From: Defluviicoccus sp.
GTDB taxonomy: Bacteria; Pseudomonadota; Alphaproteobacteria; MPNO01
NCBI GenBank assembly: GCA_022823775.1
Contig: JAJEHI010000085.1
Coordinates: forward strand, 1-64,000
Length of the DNA stretch: 64,000 nucleotides
Direction: 5' to 3'
The position numbers and the translations under genes are program-made. Shown one piece after another: positions 34,567 to 43,171 of this stretch; positions within the stretch are counted from its first letter, which is position 1, and each line of letters starts with the position of its first letter. The notes beneath the pieces are model-generated. The model was not told the DNA's origin. It did not search any database and saw only the letters and a list, made by a program, of their open reading frames with translations.

Positions 34567-36663
34567 CTAGAACAGGTTGAGCCAGACGCTGGAGCGGAGT
34601 TCCGGAAACAGATCGCCGAAGACGGTCTGCGGCCACGGCACGATCAGGATCTTGTGGAACAGCCAGTAGCAGAAAATCCCCATCGGCACCGCGATGGCGA
34701 GCGTCGTCGTCCAGCTCTCCTTGCCCTCGTAACGCATGTAGCCCACGAGGAACAGGAACATGCCCGGCAGAATTCCGACCAGCGCCGCCGCGCCGAAGAA
34801 GAACAGCAGCCAGCCGAAATAGACCCCCGCGCGGAGAAAAATCGTGCGCACCGAGAGATCGCCGTAGTCGGCCTGTATGTCGAAATGCACATCCTCCGCG
34901 GCCGGTTGCGCGCCCTCGCCGGGGGGACCGCCGGCCAGGAGACCCTTGGCCTGGACCTGCGCCGGACGCACGAACATCGCCGCCAGGATCAGCCACACCG
35001 TGAAGAGCAGGCCCGACCATCCGACGACCTGCGGTACCAGCTGGGCGCCGAACTCCCACTGCGAGGAGATCGCGAGGCAGGTCGCGAATAACGCCAGCAC
35101 CAGGAACGAGAAGGCCAGATCGGGATTGAGGCTTTCGCGCCGGAATCCGAACGCCGCGCCCCTCGCCTCCCCGTTTCGCGGCCTTGCAAAGTAGCCCTTC
35201 AGGATCGGACGCAGGATGCCGTAGAGCGTGATGGCGAAGACGATCAGCACGACCGGGAAGGTCAGCCACTCGGCGCCGTAACGCTCGACCGATATGAACA
35301 GATAGCGCTCGACCAGACCGCCGAGCACGAAACCCAGGATCAGCGGCGGGCGCGGCCATTTCATCCGCTTCATCACCCAACCGAAGAATCCGAAAATCAG
35401 CAGCGCGTAGATGTCGCCCCACTGCCGGGACCCCTGGAAGGCACCGACGAAGACCACCGCGAGCACCACCGGCGCCAGAATTCCGATACGGATGAGCGCC
35501 ACCTTGGCGAGCTGGTTCGCGAACAGAAAGCAGATACCCGCGCCGATCACGTTGGCGAACGCGACCGACCAGACCAGCGTGTAGGTGACGTCGAGATGCT
35601 TGGTCAGCATCTCCGGGCCGGGCGTCAGCCCGTGGATCAGGAACGCGCCCAGAATCAGCGCCATGGAGGCGCTGCCCGGCACACCGAAGGCGATGGTCGG
35701 CACCAGCGCGCCGCCTTCCTTGGCGTTGTTCGAGCTCTCGGACGCGATGACCCCGCGCACGTCGCCCTTGCCGAACGTGGTGGCCGTATCCTTCTCGCTC
35801 CGCAGCGCATGGCCGTAGGCGATCCAGTCGATCACCGACGCACCGATCCCCGGCACCGCGCCGAGGCTGGACCCGATGGTCGCGCAGCGAAGCAGCAGGA
35901 ACCAGTTGCGGAAGACGTCCCGGATGCCCGCGATCTGGCTCATTTCGGACTTGACCTGGCCCTCCGCGGCGATTCTTTGCCGGGTGATCGCCATGTCGGC
36001 GATTTCCGGAATCGCAAACAGACCGAGGGCAAGCGGCACCACCGGCAGCCCGTCCCAGAGATAGAGCGAATCGAAGGTCCAGCGGAGCGTCCCGGTCTGC
36101 GGATCGTCGCCCGCGGTCGCCACCATCAGCCCGATACAGGCAGCGGCCAGGCCCTTGAGCGGCGTGCCGCCGCTCAACACCGCGACCAGGGAGAGCCCGA
36201 AGACGCAGAACGACAGGAGTTCCGGCGAGCCGATATGGAGCATCACCGGGCGCAGTATCGGTACGCTGATCGCGAGCAGGAACGCGCCGTAGATGCCGCC
36301 GATCACCGAGGCCGAGAATGCCGCTCCGAAGGCGCGTCCCGCCTCGCCCTTCCGGGCCATCGGGTAGCCGTCGAGAATCGTCGCCGCCGATCCCACGGTC
36401 CCCGGCACCCCGAACAGCACCGCCGGTATGGTGTCCGAGGTCACCACCACCGCCTGCAGGCCCATCAGGAAGGCGAGCGCGGTATAGGGGTCCATGTCGA
36501 AAGTGAACGGCAGCAGCAGGGACAGGCCGACCAGCCCGCCCAGCCCCGGGATGACGCCGAGGACCAGCCCGATCAGCACGCCGAGCGCGAGAAAGCCGAT
36601 CCGCTCCGGATCGGCCATGATCGTCGCGGCCTTGATGGCCATGCCGAACATGTCGGCTTCCAT
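34567..36663 (-). CDS. Fused TctA-TctB tripartite tricarboxylate transporter permease
   Basis: 698 residues. Positions 1 to about 490 are TctA: GVIPGLGGLVGLSLLLP, AVLFGVPGTVGSAATILDG and GKGDVRGVIASESSNNAKEG are family hallmarks. After a charged linker, about 515-690 contain four further membrane segments like TctB (NPDLAFSFLVLALFATCLA and following). Normally these are two genes, so this is a fusion. Last gene of the minus-strand set with TRAP set 2 and the amidohydrolase. Its receptor may be the TctC at 30161, or the TctC may be elsewhere. Confidence 0.88.
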   Translation of the reverse strand: MEADMFGMAIKAATIMADPERIGFLALGVLIGLVLGVIPGLGGLVGLSLLLPFTFDMDPYTALAFLMGLQAVVVTSDTIPAVLFGVPGTVGSAATILDGYPMARKGEAGRAFGAAFSASVIGGIYGAFLLAISVPILRPVMLHIGSPELLSFCVFGLSLVAVLSGGTPLKGLAAACIGLMVATAGDDPQTGTLRWTFDSLYLWDGLPVVPLALGLFAIPEIADMAITRQRIAAEGQVKSEMSQIAGIRDVFRNWFLLLRCATIGSSLGAVPGIGASVIDWIAYGHALRSEKDTATTFGKGDVRGVIASESSNNAKEGGALVPTIAFGVPGSASMALILGAFLIHGLTPGPEMLTKHLDVTYTLVWSVAFANVIGAGICFLFANQLAKVALIRIGILAPVVLAVVFVGAFQGSRQWGDIYALLIFGFFGWVMKRMKWPRPPLILGFVLGGLVERYLFISVERYGAEWLTFPVVLIVFAITLYGILRPILKGYFARPRNGEARGAAFGFRRESLNPDLAFSFLVLALFATCLAISSQWEFGAQLVPQVVGWSGLLFTVWLILAAMFVRPAQVQAKGLLAGGPPGEGAQPAAEDVHFDIQADYGDLSVRTIFLRAGVYFGWLLFFFGAAALVGILPGMFLFLVGYMRYEGKESWTTTLAIAVPMGIFCYWLFHKILIVPWPQTVFGDLFPELRSSVWLNLF

Positions 36664-36723
36664 GAGCTTCCCTGTCTCCGATTACCGTTGAGGTACTTCG
36701 CGGCCCCTTAGGGCCGCTATCGG

Positions 36724-37959
36724 CTATTCCGTCGCGACGCGCTGCGGGAACCGGTCGCCGACGTCGAGCTTGAAGACCTTCTGCGCGTTTTCGCCGAGGA
36801 TCTTGCGCTTCGCTTTCTCGTCGAGGAACGGCAGATCCCAGATCACGCCCGGCAGGTCCATGTCCCAGTGCGGATAGTCGGTGGCGAACAGGAGCGAATT
36901 TTCGGCGTCCATCGCCTTGAAAGTGGCTTCCAGCAGCCAGTCCTCGTTGGGCCGCTCCATCGGCTGGGTGGTGTAGTACATCTCCTTCATGTACTCGCTC
37001 GGCAGCCGCTTGAGCGACGGGCATTCCGAGCTCCGCATCCGGTACTCGTTGTCGAGCCGCATCATCAGCCACGGCACCCATGCGATCCCCGATTCGATCC
37101 AGATGGTCTTGAGGTTGGGGAACCGCTCGGGGAGGCCGTTGACCACCCAGTTGGTGCAGTGGACGACGTTGTACCAGGTGAAGCCGAGCGCGTGGACGGC
37201 GATGAACCGGTTCGACGTCCGGAACATCGGGTCGTCCCAGTTGAACCCGGAGTGGAAGCCGAGCGGGAGGCCGCGCTCCTCGACCGCGCGGTAGATCTTC
37301 ATATAGTCGTTGTCGTGCACCGGCTTGTGGCGGACCGACGTGACCATGAAGCCGATCACGCCGGGACAGTCGGCGAAATCCTCGACCATCTTCATCGCCG
37401 CGTTGTGGTCGTTGAAGGGGAGGTAGAGCATCGACTTGATGCGCGACGAGCCGGGCAGCACGCGCTCCACCAGCCAGCGGTTGTACGCCCGGGCGAGATG
37501 GTTCTCGACCTCGGGTTGCGGATGCATCGCGAGCCCCAGCATCGGCGTCGGGAACATGCAGGTGTAATCGACCCCCATCGCGTCCATCCAGCGGTGGCCG
37601 AGATGGATATCGCGGTGCACGCCGTCGGCCGGGGTCTGTTCCATGCGCCGGAGCGGGTAGCGCGTTACCCTGCCGCCGATATCCTGGTAGCCGACGCGCC
37701 CGAGGGCGAACATGCCCCCGCCGCGCTGGGCGACCTGCCCGCCCGACCGCGCGAGCTGCTGGAGGACGGGATCCTCCATGTATTCCATGATCTCGGCCAT
37801 CGATTCGCTCTCGTAGTGATGCGAATCGACATCGACGATCAGAACGTCCTGCAGGTTGCGCCGGTCGCGCTGCTTCGCCGCGTTCGCCAACACCTTGTCG
37901 GTGTCGAACGAATCGACGCTCATCCGGAAAAACTGTTCGTTGCCGGTCGGGAGTTCCAT
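36724..37959 (-). CDS. Amidohydrolase family 2 protein, paralogue of the 14.0-kb enzyme
   Basis: 411 residues. Shares long blocks with the protein at 14000-15241, including QRDRRNLQDVLIVDVDSHHYES at the start and the TDYPHWDMDLPGVIWDLPF segment with the catalytic aspartate. Metal-ligand candidates are HHYE, GFHSGFNW and HALGFTWYNVVH. The other copy sits in an ABC-importer operon, this one among TRAP/TTT genes, so the same chemistry may serve related imported substrates. Starts at ATG 37959, 41 nt after dctM. Confidence 0.88.
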   Translation of the reverse strand: MELPTGNEQFFRMSVDSFDTDKVLANAAKQRDRRNLQDVLIVDVDSHHYESESMAEIMEYMEDPVLQQLARSGGQVAQRGGGMFALGRVGYQDIGGRVTRYPLRRMEQTPADGVHRDIHLGHRWMDAMGVDYTCMFPTPMLGLAMHPQPEVENHLARAYNRWLVERVLPGSSRIKSMLYLPFNDHNAAMKMVEDFADCPGVIGFMVTSVRHKPVHDNDYMKIYRAVEERGLPLGFHSGFNWDDPMFRTSNRFIAVHALGFTWYNVVHCTNWVVNGLPERFPNLKTIWIESGIAWVPWLMMRLDNEYRMRSSECPSLKRLPSEYMKEMYYTTQPMERPNEDWLLEATFKAMDAENSLLFATDYPHWDMDLPGVIWDLPFLDEKAKRKILGENAQKVFKLDVGDRFPQRVATE

Positions 37960-38000
37960 CTACATCCCCTCGCTCGGGCTCGGGTTTCGGGGTTTCGGGA

Positions 38001-39311
38001 TTAGAGCAGCCCCGGAAGCCATGTTGCAAGGGGCGGAAACGCCGCGATCACCACCATGCCGACCAGGAAAATGCCGACGAACGGCCAGGTGGCGTTGAAG
38101 ATGTCGCTCAACGGCACATCCGGCGCCGATCCCTTGAAGGCGAACATCGTGTAGCCGAACGGAGGCGTGATCCCTCCCACGGTCACGTTGAGCAGCATGA
38201 TCAGCCAGAACCAGATCGGGTCGAATCCGAGGGTTCCGAGAAGCGGCTGATAGATCGGGATGACCACCAGCATGAGCGCGATCTGGTCGATGAACATGCA
38301 GAGGATAAAAGGGATCAGCATCATGATGAACAGCATCACGTACGGCTCGAAATTGAGCGTCACGATCAGCGTCGTGAGCTCCCGGGTCGAGCCGGTGAAG
38401 GCGAGCAGCTGGCTGAACATCTTCGAGCTCGCCATGATCACAAGGATCATGCTGGTGATAAACGCGGCCGAGGTCACGGAATCGGAGATCATCCGCCAGC
38501 TCAGCTTGCGGTAATAAATGGCGGTCAGCAGCGCGCCGAGCACGCCGGTCGCCGCCGACTCGGACGGGGTCGCGATGCCGAGCAGGATGAACCCCATGAC
38601 GCAGAAGATGATGACCGCGAACGGCAGCACGCGGAGCACCGCGACCACCATCTCCCACACGGTCACTTCGGGCGCGGTGTCCATGTCCCCGTAGGGCGCG
38701 AGTTCCGGGTTGGCCCGCACGCGGGCGAAGATGTAGGTGAGGAACATCCCGGACAGGAGCAGCCCCGGGACGATGCCCGCGATCAGCAGCCCGGCGATCG
38801 AGACGTCGGCGAGCGTTCCGATAATGATGACCAGAACGCTGGGCGGGATGATGGGCGCGAGACTGGCGCCCGCCAGGATCGCCCCGGTCGACAGGCGCGA
38901 ATCGTATTTGCGCTCGATCATGCCGGGATAGAGCGTCCGCGCCATCATCGCCGCGACGCCCATCGCCGCCCCGGACAACGCGCCGAAAATGGTCGAGAGC
39001 ACGATGCACAGCACGTACTGCCGCCCACGCACCTTGCCGACCAGCTTGTCGACCGAGTCGAACAGGATGTCGATCGAGCCCGAGCGGAACAGCAATTCGC
39101 CCATCAGGATGAACAGCGGAATTGCCGACAGCGCGGCGATGTTGGTCGTCTCGAAGATCGAGTTGGCGACCATGCCGAAGCCGGGCTGGCCGAGGACGAT
39201 CAGCACGCCCGCGATGTTGATCACCAGGAACGCGATGAAGATGGGCGCGCCGGTCATGAACGCGGCCAGAAGGACCGCGAGACCGCCCGACAATGTGCCC
39301 CACCAGACCAT
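38001..39311 (-). CDS. TRAP transporter large permease (DctM type), set 2
   Basis: 436 residues with about twelve membrane segments; hallmarks GALSGAAMGVAAMMARTLYP and GIATPSESAATGVLG. ATG at 39311, 2 nt after the dctQ stop. Translocation subunit of the second TRAP system, which is complete (P, Q, M). Confidence 0.92.
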   Translation of the reverse strand: MVWWGTLSGGLAVLLAAFMTGAPIFIAFLVINIAGVLIVLGQPGFGMVANSIFETTNIAALSAIPLFILMGELLFRSGSIDILFDSVDKLVGKVRGRQYVLCIVLSTIFGALSGAAMGVAAMMARTLYPGMIERKYDSRLSTGAILAGASLAPIIPPSVLVIIIGTLADVSIAGLLIAGIVPGLLLSGMFLTYIFARVRANPELAPYGDMDTAPEVTVWEMVVAVLRVLPFAVIIFCVMGFILLGIATPSESAATGVLGALLTAIYYRKLSWRMISDSVTSAAFITSMILVIMASSKMFSQLLAFTGSTRELTTLIVTLNFEPYVMLFIMMLIPFILCMFIDQIALMLVVIPIYQPLLGTLGFDPIWFWLIMLLNVTVGGITPPFGYTMFAFKGSAPDVPLSDIFNATWPFVGIFLVGMVVIAAFPPLATWLPGLL

Positions 39312-39313
39312 GG

Positions 39314-39835
39314 TCAGCCGTGCATCCCGCTCGCCGGTTTCTCGACCCCGAGGGTCCTCGGGTCGAGCATGCGGAGGAAATAGATCGCCGACGACGCGAA
39401 GCCGTAGGTGATCCAGGCCGAGATATAGATCTTCGGGATCGGCTTCACCTTCATCAGATGTACGTCCTTGACGATCTGGCGGATGTTCTCGTCGAGGCTG
39501 ATCCAGGTCGCGGCGGCGCAGGCCAGAAACCCGGCGAGATAGATGAACCAGTACAGAATCCGCGTCTTTTCCTGGGCGAGCATGTCGAGGATGACGGTCA
39601 CCGCGACATGTCCCTTTTCCTTCGTGACATGGGGCATCATCAGGAAGGCGCCGATGCAAAGCGAATACTGAACCGCCTCGCTCGACCACCAGGTCGGCGC
39701 GGCAAAGAAATAGCGCGCGAAGACCTCGTAGCAATAGGCAAAGACGATGATGCCGAGGCAGAGCTTGGAGAGATGGAATCCGACCCGCGTGACTCCGTCG
39801 TGCAGCCGCGCGAGCATACCCAGCGCCTCACCCAT
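39314..39835 (-). CDS. TRAP transporter small permease (DctQ type), set 2
   Basis: 173 residues with four hydrophobic helices. The WWSSEAVQYSLCIGAFLMMPHVTKEKGHVAV region matches the DctQ consensus around helix 2. It lies 31 nt after the receptor gene and 2 nt before dctM. Inner-membrane partner of the large permease. Confidence 0.88.
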   Translation of the reverse strand: MGEALGMLARLHDGVTRVGFHLSKLCLGIIVFAYCYEVFARYFFAAPTWWSSEAVQYSLCIGAFLMMPHVTKEKGHVAVTVILDMLAQEKTRILYWFIYLAGFLACAAATWISLDENIRQIVKDVHLMKVKPIPKIYISAWITYGFASSAIYFLRMLDPRTLGVEKPASGMHG

Positions 39836-39866
39836 GGCCCGTCCCCGGCATCCCGTCAGGTCCGGG

Positions 39867-40853
39867 TCAGTCGGTCATGCCGGCGGTCTTGGCCAGCTTG
39901 TAGAGACCGTCCGCCCCGTCGCCGCAGCATTTGCGCGTGACCTCCCACAGACTCTGGCTCCAGGCCTTCTTGACCAGCGCCGCGTTCGCCGGCGGCAGAT
40001 GGAGCGTCTTGACGCCGTGCTTGTCGAGCTCGCGGGTCTCCTCGGCGAGGATCTGACTGCCGACCCAGGGCATCTCGAGCTCGGTCCTGCGACCGGCCGC
40101 GAGGAGCACGCCCTTCTCCTTGTCGTTGAGCTTGTTCCACGCGTCGAGGTTGACCAGGACCGGCACGTTGGACGACCCGAAGGTCGGGCGGACGCGGTAC
40201 TTGGCGACCTCGAAATGCTTCATCGACAGCATCCCGGCGGCCGGCCAGCACGCCCCGTCGACCACGCCCTTCTCGAGCGCGCTGTAGATCTGCGATCCCG
40301 GCAGCACGACCGGCGAGCCGCCGAGCGCGCGGATCACGCCGTGATACGACAGGGTGCCGCGGATCTTGCGCCCCTTCACGTCGCCCTCGGGGCTCAGCGG
40401 CTCCTTGAGGAACATGTGGTAGCCGTCGAAGCTCGCCGCCGGCAGGGTGACCATCTTCAGGTTGTTGTGCTTCTGGTAGTACTTGTCGATGAAATCCCAG
40501 ATGCCCGCCTCGCGCCGCTTGAGCGGGTCCACGTCGATCGTGTCGGCGACCAGCGCGATACCTTTCGAGCCCGCGTGATAGACGCCGTGGGTGAACAGCA
40601 TGTCGAACACGCCGGAGGCAACCGGCTGGAGCTGCTCGAACGGCGGCACGACCTCGGGTCCCTGCACGCTGATCTTGACGGTGTCTCCGCCGATAGCCTT
40701 CACGTTGTCGAGATATTGCTGAAGAACCGCGTAGGTCGGCCAGTTGTTCTTGTTCCAGCTGGTCAGCAGCTTGAGGTTCGCGGCCTGGACGGTGCCGACG
40801 GCGGCCACCGCGAGCGCCGCTCCGGCGAGCAGCGAAGTCCACATTCGATTCAT
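39867..40853 (-). CDS. TRAP transporter substrate-binding protein (DctP type), set 2
   Basis: 328 residues. Signal peptide about 1-24 (cleavage after VQA), then the DctP/TakP-like start ANLKLLTSWNKNNWPTY. The RGTLSYHGVIRALGGSPVVLPGSQIYSALEKG block holds the ligand arginine region. ATG at 40853. First gene of a five-gene minus-strand set (receptor, Q, M, amidohydrolase, TctA-TctB). The 170-bp divergent gap to the citryl-CoA-lyase-like gene should contain both promoters. Confidence 0.9.
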   Translation of the reverse strand: MNRMWTSLLAGAALAVAAVGTVQAANLKLLTSWNKNNWPTYAVLQQYLDNVKAIGGDTVKISVQGPEVVPPFEQLQPVASGVFDMLFTHGVYHAGSKGIALVADTIDVDPLKRREAGIWDFIDKYYQKHNNLKMVTLPAASFDGYHMFLKEPLSPEGDVKGRKIRGTLSYHGVIRALGGSPVVLPGSQIYSALEKGVVDGACWPAAGMLSMKHFEVAKYRVRPTFGSSNVPVLVNLDAWNKLNDKEKGVLLAAGRRTELEMPWVGSQILAEETRELDKHGVKTLHLPPANAALVKKAWSQSLWEVTRKCCGDGADGLYKLAKTAGMTD

Positions 40854-41023
40854 GTCGGGATTCTCCCTTTCGATCGCCGGCCGGTGAGACGACGCGCGCC
40901 GAAGGTGCCGGCGGGGACATTTAATCAACCCGTCCAGCGCGGGACAAGGCCGGCCCGACATGACAAGGACCCGCCGCGCTGCCACGATTGCCGGCGAAAC
41001 CAAAACAGGGAGACAGCGTTCAA

Positions 41024-41782
41024 ATGAGCAGCCCGACCACGCGCATCGGCACCGCCACCTCCGATACCTCGCGATTCCGGATGCGCGGCAAGGACGTACT
41101 CTCCGACATCGTCGGCGAAATGAGCTTCACCGAGGCGTTCTACTTCATCGTCACCGGCCGCGAGCTGACCAAGGAGGAAGGCCGGATATTCGATGCCTGC
41201 GTGATCGTCCTGATGGATCACGGCATCACGCCGCAGGCGCTGGTTTCCCGGCTGGTCCACGACGCGGTGCCGACCGACCTTCAGGTGCCGGTCGCCTCGG
41301 GCCTGCTCATGGTGGGCAACAAGTTCGCCGGGACGATGGCGGGCTGCGGCCAGATCCTGCAGGAGTGCATGGCGCAGGACGGCGACAAGCGCGCGTGGCT
41401 GGCCGACAAGGTCGCCTCGTTCCGTGCCCAGCGGCGTTTCATCCCCGGGTTCGGCCATCCCTACTACAAGCCGGAGGACCCGCGCGCGGCGCGCCTGTTC
41501 GAGATCGCCGAGGCCAATGGCGCCACGGGCGACTACATCGCGCTGGTCAAGATGCTGGGCGAGGAGGTGGACAAGGCCGCGGGCCGGCATCTGACCCTCA
41601 ACGTCACCGGCGCCCTCGGCGCGGTGTTGAGCGAGATCGCCTTCCCGGTCGAGGTCATGCGCGCCTGCTCGGTCGTCGGCCGGGCCGCGGGACTCGTCGC
41701 GCATGTGCTGGAGGAGCAGTCCAACCCCATCGTCCCCGACGTCGTGAATTTCGTGAACGACATTCCCTATGTCGAGGACTGA
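41024..41782 (+). CDS. Citryl-CoA lyase / short citrate-synthase-family protein
   Basis: 252 residues, about two-thirds of citrate synthase length. Retains MSFTEAFYFIVTGREL from the small domain and the GFGHPYYKPEDPRA histidine signature. The short form without the N-terminal region is typical of stand-alone citryl-CoA lyase-like proteins, which cleave citryl-CoA-type thioesters to acetyl-CoA and an oxo acid. No citrate lyase subunits lie nearby, so the physiological substrate may be a related malyl- or citramalyl-type CoA ester. Confidence 0.8.
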   Translation: MSSPTTRIGTATSDTSRFRMRGKDVLSDIVGEMSFTEAFYFIVTGRELTKEEGRIFDACVIVLMDHGITPQALVSRLVHDAVPTDLQVPVASGLLMVGNKFAGTMAGCGQILQECMAQDGDKRAWLADKVASFRAQRRFIPGFGHPYYKPEDPRAARLFEIAEANGATGDYIALVKMLGEEVDKAAGRHLTLNVTGALGAVLSEIAFPVEVMRACSVVGRAAGLVAHVLEEQSNPIVPDVVNFVNDIPYVED

Positions 41783-42287
41783 CCGGCCCGACCACGACCC
41801 GCTCGACGACGGAAGCCCGGTCCTCGATTTCCGCCGGCGCTTCGCCCTCTGGAACAACCTGTCCTTCTGGCGGCAATGGGCGGTCGGCGCGAGTCTGGCC
41901 GCGATCGCCCTTCTGGCCGTGGCCGTTCTGCACACGCCCGCTGCGCCGGGATACGTCGCCGTGCTCACGCCAGACGACGACCGCCCCGCTTGGCTGGTCA
42001 CGGCGAACATCGCGGAGGGCGTGTTTATTGTCCGACCCGTAGGAGCATTGAACACGGGCGGGCAATCATACGAGCTGTGGATGATTTCGGGCGATGGCGT
42101 GCCGCGATCGCTCGGCACGGTCGGGTCGTCCGGCGAAACCGCTATCCCGCTGGACGTCGAGCTTGCCCGCCGGATCGCTGGCATCGTCCTCGTCATCGCG
42201 CCGGAAGGAGAGCCGCCGAGGGCGATATCGGATCGCCCGATATACCGCGGACAATTTCTGCCCCTCGAACCCGTGAACACTCCATGA
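41769..42287 (+). CDS. RskA-like anti-sigma factor lacking its sigma-binding domain
   Basis: 172 residues. One membrane helix at about 35-54 (WAVGASLAAIALLAVAVL), then the periplasmic RskA/anti-sigma-K C-terminal domain (YVAVLTPDDDRPAWLVT, QSYELWMISGDGVPRSLG). The usual ~90-residue cytoplasmic zinc/anti-sigma domain before the helix is missing; only about 30 residues precede it. No sigma factor gene lies beside it. It overlaps the citryl-CoA-lyase-like gene by 14 nt. Probably a truncated remnant or a domain-only sensor. Confidence 0.75.
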   Translation: MSRTDRPDHDPLDDGSPVLDFRRRFALWNNLSFWRQWAVGASLAAIALLAVAVLHTPAAPGYVAVLTPDDDRPAWLVTANIAEGVFIVRPVGALNTGGQSYELWMISGDGVPRSLGTVGSSGETAIPLDVELARRIAGIVLVIAPEGEPPRAISDRPIYRGQFLPLEPVNTP

Positions 42288-42302
42288 CGACGAGGACGAG
42301 AC

Positions 42303-43124
42303 ATGGCCGCTAAAGCTCGAACGGTGCGGCAGGACAGGCTGGGCAAACTCAAGCTGAGCCTCGTCCAGATGGGCGACCGGTTTTACGGGCTCGTCGATCG
42401 CCGAAAATGTGTAGAGGGGCCGGACGCCGATGATGTCTGGCGGCGGCTTCGCAAGGATGCGGGAAAGGCGGACCCGAAATATTTTGGCTATGACGGTGCC
42501 CGGAACCGGTTCCTGAAATTCTTCCCTAACGGTTTCCACTCGGACGGCTTTTCATCTCGGGAGCGGGACTACAAGCTGGAAGCCAAAGAAAAACTGGACG
42601 CCACGGCACCCCTTGCCGAGGCCATGAACGGCAGGGGATTCGGAGAAGCGGTCCTTTCGGTGTTCCGGGCAACGAACATGCTCTCTCCGTTCGAGAAAAC
42701 CTGGGTCGCGAACATGGTGCGCGGCGGGGACGCCGATGACTTCGTCGGAGCCGCCGCCGGTTTCACAGATCGCCCGACCGAGGCCTCGTTGCGTGAGCTT
42801 GCGGCCGTCCTCAAGCCCCACGGCTGCGCCAAGTGGACCGTGGCGACCTATCTGCCATTCCTGTGGCGTCCCGAGGCGCACATGTATCTGAAGCCCGAAG
42901 CGACGAAGGATTTCGCGACGCGGGTCGGTCACCCGCTCGCATCCCTCTACGAGGCGCAACTCAAGTTCGACATCTATTCATCCCTTCTCGATCTCGTCGA
43001 CGAGACCGCGAACGAACTGTTGAACCTCGCCCCGCGCGACCGCCCACTCGACCACATCGACATCCAGAGCTTCATCTGGGTTGTCGGCGACTACCGGGAA
43101 GGCCGCGAGGGCGTTTACCCGTAG
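42303..43124 (+). CDS. Protein of unknown function in accessory islet
   Basis: 273 residues, not recognised. The N-terminal ~80 residues are basic with mixed strands (GKLKLSLVQMGDRFYGLVDRRK). The remainder looks helical, with conserved-looking aromatic segments such as KWTVATYLPFLWRPEAHMYLKPE and HIDIQSFIWVVGDYREGREGVYP. No signal peptide or membrane helix. GAGG lies about 8 nt before the ATG. Base composition here is visibly less G+C-rich than the flanking catabolic genes, consistent with transfer. An interaction with DNA or RNA is conceivable, given its basic start, but unproven. Confidence 0.7.
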   Translation: MAAKARTVRQDRLGKLKLSLVQMGDRFYGLVDRRKCVEGPDADDVWRRLRKDAGKADPKYFGYDGARNRFLKFFPNGFHSDGFSSRERDYKLEAKEKLDATAPLAEAMNGRGFGEAVLSVFRATNMLSPFEKTWVANMVRGGDADDFVGAAAGFTDRPTEASLRELAAVLKPHGCAKWTVATYLPFLWRPEAHMYLKPEATKDFATRVGHPLASLYEAQLKFDIYSSLLDLVDETANELLNLAPRDRPLDHIDIQSFIWVVGDYREGREGVYP

Positions 43125-43149
43125 GCCCGGATCGCGCGGCTTTGCGCGG

Positions 43150-43170
43150 GCCGCCGCTTTTCCCGGCGGC
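43150..43170. terminator. Hairpin between convergent islet genes
   Basis: GCCGCCG (43150-43156) pairs with CGGCGGC (43164-43170) around a 7-nt T-rich loop (CTTTTCC). It lies in the 47-bp convergent gap. Plausible bidirectional terminator. Confidence 0.45.
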
Positions 43171-43171
43171 A

